The notes: a model not told the origin generated them from the sequence alone. A stretch of DNA of 64,000 nucleotides from Euleptes europaea (GCF_029931775.1 NC_079322.1:23944542-24008541), one strand, 5' to 3'. Counted from the first letter of the stretch, positions 36,118 to 47,499 are shown. Program-made: numbers and translations.

Positions 36118-36270
36118 CTGGTATGGGTGGTGGGGTATGGATTGCTGGTGTGTCTTTTCTTTTTGGTTTTTTTTGCTCCAGGTCACTTTTCTGAGAGACT
36201 TGTAGAGCTGTCCCCTTTCTTGGTATCTTTTTGAGTTCACAGCTTTGAAGTAACTGTTCAGAAAGATCAT
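36118..36270 (-). CDS. Minus-strand gene, repeat-coding exon A
   Basis: The acceptor is TCTTCTACAAATGCAG and the donor is ATACCAG/GTTAGT on the minus strand. It is 153 nt, phase 1-1, with 50 codons: [19 protein letters not shown]..., then [18 protein letters not shown] and HTPPPIP. Its C-terminal 22 residues match exon B at 18 positions. Phase 1-1 symmetry allows duplication and skipping without frame loss. The exon can join directly to exon B or to the terminal exon at 26.6 kb, giving Gly at that junction. Confidence 0.7.
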
Positions 36271-36723
36271 CTGCATTTGTAGAAGAATGCACACAGTCAT
36301 TATTTTTTTAAAAAAATGCATGTCCAGGTCAGTGTTGGAAATGAGTTTGTTCTTCCCTCAAAATATGAAGTAAAAGACAGTCAAGACTTATAAAAAAAAC
36401 CCTCCAAAGCGTGCAGAGAGAAAAACATAAATTAATTAAAAATACAAATTAATTCAAAACTGGAATTTTTTTTGCAAGGAATAGATTGCAGAGAAAAAGC
36501 CTGCCTTATTCTGTGGCAGGTGGGGTAATTCATAAGGTGAATACATAACAGAAATGGGCATATATTTTCTGGTTTCTTAAGGAGAAACCACACAACCATT
36601 TCCCCCCAGACTATATTTGTTCCATTCACAATGCGGAAGGGGGAAAGCCCAACACATTTGAAACACAGGTCATCTACCAGACTTGGTAAACGTGTGGTCT
36701 TTTGCCAACAGGGTTGATCATAC

Positions 36724-36778
36724 GACTATTGATCGGACACGCAGCTTTGCCTGAAGAGTCATAGCACGCTGTCCGCAG
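36724..36778 (-). CDS. Candidate internal exon of the minus-strand gene
   Basis: A good acceptor (TATTTTACGTCAG) starts a phase-0 frame LRTACYDSSGKAACPINS. Ending at C/GTATGA would leave phase 1, as the next exon (36118-36270) needs. An alternative donor at 36678 (CTG/GTAGAT) gives a longer peptide in phase 2, which does not fit. The donors are mediocre, so this exon is tentative. Confidence 0.35.
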
Positions 36779-37729
36779 CTGACGTAAAATAAGAAATATG
36801 AAATAGCAAGTCTGAAGTACAAGAGTGGCGTATAGAATATATTCCGGAGGCGTTTCTCTCAAAATCTAAACAAGCTAGCAAACCAGAAGAAAGCTCATTG
36901 TGACTCTCCATGGAAATGGCAAAAGAAAGGGAGAAAAAAGGCAGCAGAACTCTCTAGGCAGGACTGTGATTTAAAATAGTGTATGGAAAGCTTTCGTGGA
37001 ACATGTGTAAGGGCTTATTAAAGGAGAAAAGATGGGAAGCATAGTTGGTTCTCTGTCCCTTTCTTCTTCCTCTTCTTTAATTAATTTCCCTCTAGAGGTT
37101 TAGCTAATATTTATATGCTGATCCCAGCAGGAGGGGGGAAAAAACCCACTCAGCCCCAACCGTTGCCTCTCCATCTGGCGTCCCATGCGTCACCAGAAGG
37201 CAGAGTCTATCGGGTTTCAGGAGAAGCAGTTGGTCTGCTGAGGAGAAAAGAGAGGGGAGCGGGGAGGCTCTGGACACCACTTAAGGATGTAAAGGAGAGC
37301 CTTCTCTACCAGCCGGCGCTGACATCATCACCTGCATAAGGCTGGCTTAAGTGGCTGCAGCGATTGTCTCGCCCTTCCCGTCTGTCTTCGGAGATCTCGC
37401 GTGCTGTCTGCACGTATTCAGTTGACATCCCTGAAGGGGGGTGGAAGGGTGGCTTTGGAAGCTGGAAGACACAAAGTAATACACGATCTGTACTACTGAG
37501 TTATGCCATGCTTATCTCAAACGAAAGGTCCCATCCTCACGTTGTTTGGCAACTTGGCAACTTGAGGTTTATTTTTGTATTTCAGGTTTTAATATAGGGA
37601 CAGTTGCTTCTCCCAACAATATACCTTTTTCACAAGCAAGAAGGAATACCTTGAACGATAAATGCTTCAGTTCCACTTCGGTCATTAAATCTTTCCAGTA
37701 TTTAGAGACCTTGTGCAATAGGCCCGTAC

Positions 37730-38153
37730 CAGGGTTGCCAGCTCCAGGTTAGGAAATACCTGGAGATCTGGGGGATGGGACCCGAGGAGGGCAGGGTTCG
37801 GGGAGGGGAGGGACTTCAGTGGGGTATAATTAGGGTTACCAGCTCCAGGTTGGGAGATTTTGGGGCTGGAGCCTGAGGAGGGTGGGGTTTGTAGAGGGGA
37901 GGGACTTCAATGCCATAGAGTCCAATTGCCAAAGCGGCCATTTTCTCCAGGGGAAGTGATCTCTGTCACCTGGAGATTAGATGTAATAGTGGGAGATCTT
38001 CAGCTACCACCTGGAGGTTGGCAACCCAAGGTATAATGCCATACAGTCCACCTTCCAAAGCAGCCATTTTCTCCTGGGGAACTGATCTCTGTTGCCTGGA
38101 GATCAGTTGTAATGGAGGGAGCTCTAAAGCCACCCTGGAGGTTGGCAACCCTA
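37730..38153 (-). mobile_element. hAT-type MITE split by a younger copy
   Basis: It starts CAGGGTTGCCAGC and ends TTGGCAACCCTA, with flanks GCCCGTAC and CCCCATAC (6 of 8). It is interrupted at its own GGTATAAT by 37831-38029. Confidence 0.85.
37831..38029 (-). mobile_element. hAT-type MITE nested in MITE, perfect 8-bp duplication
   Basis: It is flanked by GGTATAAT on both sides (37823-37830 and 38030-38037), a site within the older element. The ends are TAGGGTTACC and GGCAACCCAA. Confidence 0.93.
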
Positions 38154-39357
38154 CCCCATACATATTGTGGCCTATTCAGGTAAACTCAGCCCACTACTCA
38201 AGTATTATGATCTGTCAGGAGCTTGAGACTCTCATTCCCATTCCATTGTATGCAGTCTCAAGGAAGCAGTGAAACCAGGAGAGGTCGCCTTCCCCTACTG
38301 AGGTGCTACACATGGCTGAGAAGTAGAGTTTGGGTTCATGGGTTCCACATGCTGTTCCTAGATAAGCCCCTTCTTTTCCCTGCTCATACAATATTTAAGC
38401 AATTGGCTCCTTGTCTCTTTTGTTCCTTCTGTGTCAGTGGAAGTCAGAAGGTTTGGGGCACAAAGCCGGGTTTGGGAGGCTGTAATCCTAAGGACACTCT
38501 CCTGGGAGTAAGTCCTTTGAATAACACGGGACTAACTTCTGAGTAGACTTGCTTAGGCTGTCTCATGAAATTTAAGGATTTGATCCCATTCATCATTTCC
38601 ATGCTTGCAAGGATGGCAATTTTCACTAGTTTCCCCCATCCCCACATGGCAGACCTCTGACTCCCTGTGCCCCAGGAGTAGCAAATGAAGGGGAATTTTG
38701 GGCTGCAATGTGGGGAGCGCAGAAGTCATATTCTGCTGATGGAAATCATTCTATCAGGGGAGAATTGCAGAGGCATCCATGCCCTACCCCCAAACCATTC
38801 ATTGAATGACTACGTGCATAATGTGCTCTTGGGCTTCATTCTATAGTCCTGGGGGGGGGGTTGTGGCAGGGCTTTTAGTAGTCGTGCAACAGGCAGAAAT
38901 ACAACAGGTGAAGCCTGTCTCCTCACTTCATTTCCATATACACCAGGTGTATTTCTGCCGGCTGGACAGCAGTTACAGATATGGGAACTCTGACAGAAAC
39001 AAAGATAGTAACTCTGACAACTGCAGGAGTATGAGGTAATCCCTAGAACCTTTTTTTCTAGTACTCTCTATTATGTAGACCCCCTGAAGTCATCAGAAAA
39101 AAGCATACCCCCTCAGCGCCCATGGATCATATTTTCTGAATGACCACAGCTACTTCTCTATGGTCATTCAGAACATATGACAGCAGAGCTTACAGGCATT
39201 TTCCCTGGCATCTTCTGGTTCAATGAATTGGCCATGATGCCAGCAGGTTTTATACACTCTTAGAGATGAATATGAACTTAGGGCTTATGTGCTAAACTGG
39301 GCTTGCACTTTCATCTACCTAACAACATAATGTATAATATATTTTCCCTACATCCCT

Positions 39358-39557
39358 AGGGGAAGGGCCGTGGTAGAGCATCTGCTTGGCATGCAGAAGG
39401 TCCCAGGTACAATCCCCGGCATCTCCAGTTAAAGGGACTAGGCAAGTAGGTGATATGAAAGACCTCTGCCTGAGAGCAGCTGCCAGTCTGAGTAGACAAT
39501 ACTGACTTTGATGGACCAAGGGTCTGATTCAGTATAAGGCAGCTTCATGTGTTCATC
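39358..39557 (+). mobile_element. tRNA-derived SINE
   Basis: Same family as 4248-4466: GTAGAGCATCTGCTTGGCAT, box B near GGTACAATCCCC, and the AGACAATACTGACTTTGATG body. It has a small loss in box A. Confidence 0.85.
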
Positions 39558-39944
39558 ATAATATTCACAAGTCGTGCAAAACCTTCCATGAAGTTTGTTG
39601 AGATATACTTGGTATGCTATCCACCACAAAAGGCAAGTCTAAACAAGCCAGTTGTGTGGGGTTTTTTTAATAAACTTTAACGTGCTTTTACAGCCCTAGT
39701 ATGTACTTTGAATGGATTTAACCATGCTTTTATTAGCAAACAACACAAGAATGAATGTTAATGGCTTAATAAGAGGGTTATCTGTTGACCCCACTGACAC
39801 ATAGACTGTTTTACAACACAGGGCGCTCTGTTTTCTTGTGTTAAATATTATTCAGGATTGTAACATGGTTCCCACAGTTTATTGTTCATAGGAAATCTCA
39901 GAATCATGACATGAATCTGTCAGATGCAATACAGGCCTGTGCTC

Positions 39945-40160
39945 CTGGGTTTGGAATAGTGGTTAGGGCACTAGGCTAGGACGAGGGAGACACAGGTCAA
40001 AATCTCCACACTGCCATGAAAGTCATCTTGGGCCTGTCATTCTCACTCATCCCAACTTACCTCACAGAATTGTTGTGAACATAAAAATGGAGGAAGAGAG
40101 AACATCAACTCTACCCTGAACTCTTGGGAGAGGACAGGATAAAAATGTAGTAGATATGTG
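39945..40160 (+). mobile_element. tRNA-derived SINE (second head type)
   Basis: The head ATAGTGGTTAGGGCACTAGG, a body around CACAGAATTGTTGTGAACAT, and the end GATAAAAATGTAG are typical of a widespread squamate tRNA-SINE. Confidence 0.6.
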
Positions 40161-40545
40161 CATTTTGATGGTATAGGCTTGGATAGTGTTCATGGTAGGA
40201 AGCATGTTGGCATCTAAGCCGCTATGTTTCCAGTCTTGTCTCTATTTACCTTCATGGCCAAAGTAGACATTAACAAGGTTCCATGTACTTTTCCCCTGAA
40301 TTATGTTTTCAAGTGAAAAACAGCCATTTTCAGCTTCCCTACTTCCCAAACTCCTCTTGCAGGTCTTTGTTCAAGATGTAGCTTCTTGCTGATGTTTTAT
40401 TATTTTATTTATCAACGTGGCTTCATGCTTCTGACACAGGGTTGACAGCGAGGCCCAGGGATTTCCCAGAATTACAACCCATCTCCAGACTACAGAGATC
40501 AGTTCCCCCAGAGAAAATGGCTCCTTTGGAGGGTGAACTCTATGG

Positions 40546-41013
40546 CCAGTGTGGTGTAGTGGTTAAGACCAGTGTTTTGGAGCAATGGACTCTAATCTGG
40601 AGAACCGGGTTTGATTCCCCACTCCTACACATGAAGCCAACTGGGTGACTTTGGGCTAGTCACAGCTCTCTTAAAGCTCTCTCAGCCCCACCTACCTCAT
40701 AGGGTGTCTGTTGTGGGGAGGGGAAGGGAAGGTGATTGTAAGCTGGGTTGGTTCTTCCTTAAGTAGGGTTGCCAACCTCCAGGTAGCAGATGGCGATCTC
40801 CTGCTGATCTCCAGCCGATAGAGATCAGTTTACCTGGAGAAAATGGAAGCTTTGGCAATTGGACTCTATGGCATTAAAGTCCCTCCCCTCCCCAAACCAT
40901 GCCCTCCTCAGTCTCCACCCCAAAAGCCTCCTGCTGGTGGCAAAGAAGGACCTGGCAACCCTATCCTTAAGTGGTACAGAAAGTCAGCATATAAGAACCA
41001 ACTGTTCTTCTTC
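40546..41013 (+). mobile_element. tRNA-derived SINE carrying a MITE
   Basis: GTGTGGTGTAGTGGTTAAGA, box B GGGTTTGATTCCCC, and the tail AGAACCAACTGTTCTTCTTC. It is interrupted near its 3' end by the MITE at 40764-40963. Confidence 0.85.
40764..40963 (+). mobile_element. hAT-type MITE inside a SINE, perfect 8-bp duplication
   Basis: TCCTTAAG flanks both sides (40756-40763 and 40964-40971). It is the SINE's own TTCCTTAAGTGGTA motif, duplicated by the insertion. Confidence 0.95.
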
Positions 41014-41370
41014 ATTACACTCTGGCGAGGTAAGAGAATTACACCCTGTGGAGGGTGGACTCTATGGCATTACACCCTGCAAGAGAATCTGCTGGTGCAT
41101 AGTGCTAATTGGCTGGCACCCGTGTAGTCTTCCCACCCAACCCACTCCAATCTCTGAATAATTGCATGTTAGGAAAAAAAATTAAGATACAAAATTAATG
41201 CATAAGTGCTGTGATATTTTTAAAAGTTAAAAAGGTCATAGAGGCCACATGAAGTGAGCAGCTTAGAGGGCAAGATTGACAGTTGAGCCAGTGGTCAGTT
41301 CAATGACTTCGGCATCTGCCATTTTGGTGGTATCGCTGGGAGGAAGCTGGGAACTGCTGTGAGTTCACTT

Positions 41371-41485
41371 GAAGAAGAGAAGAAGAAGAGTTGGTTTTTA
41401 TACCCTGATTCTCTCAACCCAGCTCACAATCGCCTTCCCTTCCTCTCCCCACAACAGACACCTTGTGAGGTAGGTGGGACTCACA
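41371..41485 (-). mobile_element. tRNA-SINE 3' fragment
   Basis: Minus-strand fragment: GAAGAAGAGTTGGTTTTTAT, then CAACAGACACCTTGTGAGGT. Confidence 0.75.
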
Positions 41486-42194
41486 GATTTTTTGGGAAAG
41501 GGATATATTCTGCAAGTTACCCACATTTTAGGGAAGCAAGGGGCACATTTGGTTGTGATGGATTTATTGTCTATTGGGTGGCAGACTGCACTCCTCAGTT
41601 TCAGTGCGCCACCTGTAAAACAGGATGATAAAGCCTTTTGCCCTGAAGGGTTGATATGAAAAAACCTGGTTCTCGTAATGCCTGCATGGATTTGTGTATG
41701 CCTGTAGGGAAACACCTCCAATCTGCTATTGATGTCTGGTGGCCATAAGTGGCAGCTATGCATATTTTATAGAGTCCATGGCCTGCTGTGCTAATATTGG
41801 AGTTGTCATCGATGATAAGGGAAACAGCAGGATGCCTGAAACAGGAGAAAGGGCAGGCTGCGATTCTTGGAATTACAATCATGTTTCAAGATAGCATCAG
41901 TAATGCCTTCTCTTTCATTATTATTTTTATTTTATGTGCTTAATGCTGTCTGTCAAGGATTTTTAAAAGTCATGATGACAATCTCAGATATCCAGTCAAA
42001 GGGAAGTAAATACAATATTACAAGGTATGTGGATGGGAGAGTAACTCTTCTGTAGATCCCTTTGTACCTCTTTCAAAACCCAGCAGGAAGGGGGCTATGA
42101 CTGAGAAAGAGCCCAATTTCTGTTCCCTTGGAAAGCCACCAAAATCTATTCGGATCTATTAATGCTTTAAAATCCATTTTTATTAGTGTGTGTA

Positions 42195-42544
42195 CAGGTT
42201 GATTATCCCTTACCTGGACATCTGCTATCTGGACTGATCCAAAAACCAGACTTTTTGAGCCCTCATGCAGGCATTACTCACAGGCCCTCAGCAGTGCCAT
42301 TGGTGGTTCAGTGTACACGGAATTATTAAAAAATGTTGTTTAAAATTACATTCAGGCTATGTGTATAAAGTGTATACAAAACAAATATAAAACATAAATG
42401 AATTTCGTGATTAGACTTGGGTCCCATCCCCAAGATATTTCATTTTGTATATGCAAAAATTCCAAAAAATTCCAAAATTCCGAAAGTTCCAAAATACGGA
42501 CTACTTCTGGTCCCAAGCAGTCCGGATAAGGGATACTCAACCGG
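42195..42544 (+). mobile_element. Tigger-like non-autonomous transposon
   Basis: Second copy of 32339-32666. It starts CAGGTTGATTATCCCTTACC after TA and ends GGGATACTCAACCGG. Confidence 0.65.
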
Positions 42545-43521
42545 CATAAGTACATATTGCCCCATAGTCCACCCAAAATATTCATATATAGATTGAATTT
42601 GGCCTGAATAAATTGGTGTTCTTCTGGGTTTTGTGTTCAGAAGTTCCCAGGCTCAGTTCTACATATATCAGCAGAAATCCATCTGGTGAGACTAAAGTAA
42701 GACTTCCCATAAAGCTACACAGGAATAAATGTCTATCCACCAATACCATGGAAATTGGATTTCTGAGAATTGTCGCTTTTTAAACAGTGCTATCCTCCGC
42801 GATGGACTTAGACCGCAGCAATGGGCTTAGACCGCAGCGACTCTGTATAGGGTGGCCCTGTAAAAGTCAGTTTCTAGTGTTCATTCATGAAAATACATTC
42901 TAAAACATATATGCCATGACATCTGCAAAAAAAGCTCCAGAACACAACTTTCTTGCCCTTTATCTGGCGTTCCTCATATGCTCCTGGGATATTCCTTTCC
43001 CTAAAGATCCAGAGTACATCATTCTTATCAATGTCTTTCCACCACCAACTATTACTTGACAGATACATTTCTGTTCTATAAAACTATGAAGTTCTGAATC
43101 ATTTAAAACATCACCATATCTCAGAAGTCCATGTAATTGTGGTACAAGGAATCCTACTAATGCCTACTTATGTCAGAGTTTCGTTGCTACTCACCCAAGG
43201 CACTTGCCCAAGGATTTCCTAGTAATAGGCAAACAACAGTAGCATTCCTTTGATTTCCCACCCCTATGGTAGTGGTTTTCCTATACTAGTGCAGATGCCT
43301 CATGGGATACAACTGAGAGTAAAGAAAACCAATCCTGAACCAACAGCTACAGTGGGAAAGGGAGGAAAGCCTGGTCATTCTGCATTTATAGAAATAGTCA
43401 TCACTGGAAAAATGTACAAAAACGTTAGGCTCCTGCCTTTCAGAGCATGCTGACAGATATAGAAGCAAACTTACATTATCTTCTATGCTCAGTGATGTTT
43501 CTCTAAATGTTTATGTGGCTT

Positions 43522-43733
43522 TGAACACATGAAGCTGCCTTATACTGAATCACACCTTTGGTCCATCAAAGTCAGTATTGTCTACTTAGACTGGCAGTGG
43601 CTCTCCAGGGTCTCAGGCAGAGGTCTTTCACATCACCTCCTTGCCTAGTCCTTTTAACTGGAAATGCCAGGGATTGAACCTGGGACCTTCTGCATGCCAA
43701 GCAGATGCTCTAAATCTGAGCCACAGCCCCTTT
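43522..43733 (-). mobile_element. tRNA-derived SINE
   Basis: Full minus-strand copy of the 4248-4466 family, with the tail (GAACACATGAAGCTGCC) at the left and the box A region at the right. Confidence 0.85.
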
Positions 43734-43929
43734 GGTTCCATAAAGGTGTCATGATGAACTGGAAATGGCAAGAGATACTGGCCTAGCCTGACCACCGCTT
43801 CTAGCTCAAGCCTGGATCTCAAGACAGTCTCTACAGCAAGTGCTTTCCACATTATTCATTGAAATGACAGCCTGCATCCTGAGATGGTGTTAAAATGACA
43901 CTCTATATCCTGAGATGGTGTTCTACCAC

Positions 43930-44055
43930 TTGTACAGCTTTCCTGCTCATGCTAAGGACATTCCTTGGAAATTTCTCCCGGAGTTCATTATAATTTGTTT
44001 CCATGTAATGCTTTGCAGACTGGGAAGTGACTCCTCTGTTTGACTGTAGTTTTCT
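43930..44055 (-). CDS. Candidate second exon and start of the minus-strand gene
   Basis: The acceptor is CCTGTTCTTCTCAG, and the exon is 126 nt in phase 0-0, ending GTACAA/GTGGTA (weak donor). It is open from RKLQSNRGVTSQSAKHY through METNYNELREKFPRN to SRKAVQ. The first ATG is at 44004-44002, in a weak Kozak context. The phase fits the candidate exon at 36724-36778 and the 5' exon at 45339. If used, the protein would be about 167 residues across five coding exons. Confidence 0.4.
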
Positions 44056-44869
44056 CTGAGAAGAACAGGTGATGCTTGCTAAGAACAACAAAATATAGTA
44101 AATTCTCGGGAGGGAAGGGCTAAGGAGAAACTGGACTTTCTGTTTTAGCCATGGTATTAGAATAGAATGCAAAAGATGCTAAGCAATATAATTTTCAAGA
44201 AGCTTCCTAAAAACAGCATGGTTGCTTTTTTTTAAAAAAACACCTCTCAACTTTATAAGCTATCAGAAAATGAGAGCTGAAATAGAAGCACAATGTTTCA
44301 TTGTCTGATTAGGTGCAAATTTTGGCAAGACATTGAAGACAGATGTTTATTGGTAGTATCATAAATTCTTTAAAAAAATTAAAGCATGGAAAGCTTTCCT
44401 GTAGCAGTTCAAAGAAAACCAGTATGAGAAATAATCAGCCGAGAAATCTGCACGAATCTCTGGATATTTCAGATTGTGTAGGAAAAGCATTTTTAGATCA
44501 GGACCAAATATGCTGTATTCCTAAATGTCAAAGAAAAGCTTATATACACTGAAATGATTTAAAGTGCTATTGGACATCAATTCACAACCTGGTTAAACTG
44601 GAATCCTTAAATCAATTCAGTACCATGGATTTAAAATTCAGAGAGTATCCTGTTCCTAAGTTCAGTTATTTGGATGCTAAATCCCAATTATTTGATAGGA
44701 AACATTTAGGTTTGCAATGTAAATCCGTGTGACTACTAGCACTTTATGTTTCATTCAGTTGTGGATCAAAGTCCTACTTTTAGGAGCAAACAACATTTTG
44801 TCATAGATGCAAGTGAATTAATGGAAAGCACTACACGTTAAGCAGATTCACACAGCAACAGTAACTGCC

Positions 44870-45060
44870 TGAGCCTAAACACGTTTACTCTAAAGTAAAT
44901 CCTAGTCAGGTCAATGGGACATACTCCTAGGTAAGTCCAATCCTATGTACACATAGATAGGCAAAAGTCACACTGACGTCAGTAGGACTTAATTCAGGGT
45001 TAAACAACCATTTACTGCAACTTTCTGGTAAGTATGCATAGAGTTGCAGTCCATTATCTT
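44870..45060. repeat. Old sauropsid interspersed repeat remnant
   Basis: GTCAATGGGACATACTCC, then TAAGTCCAATCCTATG and GTAAGTATGCATAGAGTTGC resemble an old amniote repeat with paired CAATGGGACTTACTCC motifs. A short relative lies at 38490-38560. Confidence 0.4.
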
Positions 45061-45338
45061 GCACATACATGAACAGACTTAAATGTTCACATCTCTGCAC
45101 AACAGAAGTGCAGACTCAAAATATCATTGCATTTTTTTTTTGTCGAAAATGCATGGTTTCAGTTCTTTTCTCAGTTCACAGCTCTGTCAGGTTTCATCAC
45201 CTCCCCACGAGGATGATTTGTTCAACAAACCCAAAGGAGTAGCTGATCTGTGACTTTTATTACTATCATCCCAAAGGCAGATTTTGGGGGGTGGTTTTCC
45301 TGGGGGGGGGAAAGACAGCAAAAGTTTGTCGAACTTAC

Positions 45339-45440
45339 CCACCAGTCGAGCTGGGTTAGGTGCGATAGGGAGTCAGCGTTCACTGGAGTAGAAACTTTCT
45401 CCTCTGCTGCCACTGAGTGATCCCGCACGCCTTATCTAGG
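45339..45440 (-). other. Putative 5' untranslated first exon of the minus-strand gene
   Basis: On the minus strand this ends CTGGTGG/GTAAGTTC, a near-consensus donor. The frame is open to the donor but has no ATG and an upstream stop, so it is probably untranslated. It lies just downstream of an X-box and a GC-rich promoter-like stretch. The right boundary (transcription start) is a guess. Confidence 0.45.
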
Positions 45441-45454
45441 GAACACCAGTAGTG

Positions 45455-45468
45455 GTTGCTATGGCAGT
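45455..45468 (-). promoter_or_regulatory. RFX X-box, perfect consensus
   Basis: The minus strand reads ACTGCCATAGCAAC, matching RYYNYY-N2-RRNRAC at every defined position. RFX factors bind such sites near the start of ciliary and many testis genes. It is about 115 bp upstream of the donor of the putative first exon. Confidence 0.6.
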
Positions 45469-45479
45469 GCTTTGTTTCC

Positions 45480-45900
45480 AGAGTGCCCCGGGAAGGGAGA
45501 GAAGAGTCACCTTTAGCCTGTGCACTAGCCGATGTTAATGATGCGATGTGTGCTGCTTTTCAAATGAGTGTCATGAAGACACGGTGGGTTGAGTTGGAGG
45601 GAGACACGACTCTAAGTGCCAAAGGGGAAACTATCCTGAAAACAAAAAACAGTGAACAAAAAGGTTTTTTTCTGCGACAGACGCCAGCCGATGTGGGGCA
45701 GAAAGACGTGAGCTCTGGGGCAGGATCGGCACCAGTCAGAGGCCCAAGGCGTAGGTCATCCGATTCATGCCATCTCCAGAAGCTAGCGAGGGAGATTGTG
45801 AATGGCAGAGTTCTGTGGGGCTGGAGGGAGGCAGGCAGCGGGTCTGGAAGCGGCACATAAACGTCGGGGGGCGAGGGACGTCACGTCTAGAGATGAGGTT
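45480..45900. promoter_or_regulatory. GC/CpG-enriched promoter-like region
   Basis: CpG density rises clearly above the surrounding AT-rich DNA. It includes GACGTCAC (45877-45884), one base from a full CRE. The position next to the X-box suggests a promoter for the minus-strand gene and perhaps divergent transcription. A 134-codon plus-strand frame (45456-45860) lies here but shows no recognisable protein. Confidence 0.45.
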
Positions 45901-46769
45901 TCGCTGACGACCGTGGCGGTCGTGTGCGTTTATGGATTGGTTTGTTACATAAACTTGGCACACTGGTGCCATTTAGAGAGCTGGGCGGGGAGTCTCTCTG
46001 TGGCTCCTGTATACATGCCAGTATTGACCAGTGCCGGCTATTTTAACCTCTAGCTTTAGACAGAGGTTTTGTATGGAATGGGGGGAAAACACACAAAACG
46101 GCCAGTTTTCTGGAGGGGGGAAAAAGAGGAGAGGAAACTTTCTGCCCAGTTGGTGGTATGAATCAGAGCCCTTTAACCATTCACATGGGGGGGAAAGGCT
46201 TCTCCTGGCCCATTTCCTTTACATTCAGCAGCACCAGAATTGACAGCTGACTATGCCAGCTTCAGCGCTCTTTCTTCTTAATTGTCACATACAACTTCAT
46301 GGAACTACAGTTTCTTCAGTCTCCGTGTACAAAGCCCCCACGTTATACAAACTTTGTGGACTCTCTCATCTAGAATTCACTGTCCAATGAACAAATGGAA
46401 ACCCATACAGCTCGGTCACCACCAAAAGTACCGTGTGGCTATCTTTGTAGTCATACTTTGCAAAATCCCAATATGTTTTACCTTCAGAAAGAGAAAAGGG
46501 ATGTTACTATACAAGGCTGGATTCTTCACTCAATCTCACCCAAGGTTGGATTCTTCGCTCAATTTCATCCTCCCTATTACAGTTCCTGCCCCCCATGGCG
46601 GGAAGATCCCATGAATCCCAGCATAGCTTTTTGCGTTGGGCAAAGGGATTGTCTCCTTTTTCTTTTCACAAGTAGAAATGTTTGTTGGACCCAACCCACA
46701 AATGGAAACACTAAACTTCCTGGGATTTAATGAGTTTTTACCTGACCACGATAAACTGTCATATTAGGG

Positions 46770-47215
46770 TCTTTAAAGCCTGAAATGGTCTGGGACCAGG
46801 GTACTTGAAGGACCACTTGGCAGTTTAGATCAGTCTGGGAAACCCTGCTTTGGAGGTGATATTTGTGGCACCTCCTGGAGGGGGTGGGTTTCCCCTGTGG
46901 GAGCACCTCAGCAATGGAGAAACTTCCCCCTGCCTTTCTCCTGGCCCCTAGCCTGCTAAGTATTAACTGCCAAGTGAAAACCTTTTCGTTGTATCTAGTT
47001 GAATTCTCTTTTCTTTTCTGGAAATCTTACTGGTTTTACTTTATATGTTTTTACTGCTGATTTGAATGTTCTCTTTTGTAAACCACTGTTTTGATCATTG
47101 CTATTGGTTGTGTTTTAGGTTTATAGGTGGTTTTAATGCTGCCACCCGCCTTGAGCATTTTTACTGGAGAAATGGGCCATCAGCATTCAAAACATATAAG
47201 CAAATGTTAGTTAAT
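46770..47215 (+). mobile_element. LINE-like 3' region remnant
   Basis: TCTTTAAAGCCTGAAATGGT, CTGGGACCAGGGTACTTGAA and, later, GCCACCCGCCTTGAGC resemble the C-terminal and 3' part of a common squamate LINE. It is highly diverged. Confidence 0.35.
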
Positions 47216-47499
47216 GCTGCACTCTAATATATTAATAATTTGTTCTTCTGCTTATTGAGTCTACCGAAATTGGCAGCAGATGTTGTATGGGCGGTGGGGT
47301 GGGATGTCTTCCAGAGTCAAAGAACTTACCATGTCTATACAATGTATCACTGAAGCTTTACCTACCCATTCATGGGAACATATACACAGAGCCATGTATT
47401 TAGACCCCCTGAAAAAGTAGGATTCCCCATTGCACAGGGAGCCGACGGTGCAGATCTGGGTGCGTCAGGCTGTATTTATACCTTCTAATGAAAGGATTT

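Larger units (their letters stand above)
40437..41085 (+). mobile_element. Old hAT-type MITE split by a SINE
   Basis: The left part is CAGGGTTGACAGC through GGGTGAACTCTATGGC (40437-40546). A matching GGGTGGACTCTATGGCATTA reappears at about 41055. The SINE 40546-41013 lies between. The right boundary is uncertain. Confidence 0.5.

Noticed and set aside
45456-45860. 134-codon plus-strand frame at the CpG-rich region
   Set aside because: It is GC-driven, with an opposite frame of similar length and no recognisable protein. Kept only as a promoter-like region.
47337-47420. Minus-strand block ending in a strong GTAAGT donor
   Set aside because: It lies upstream of the probable promoter and has no clear acceptor or recognisable peptide.
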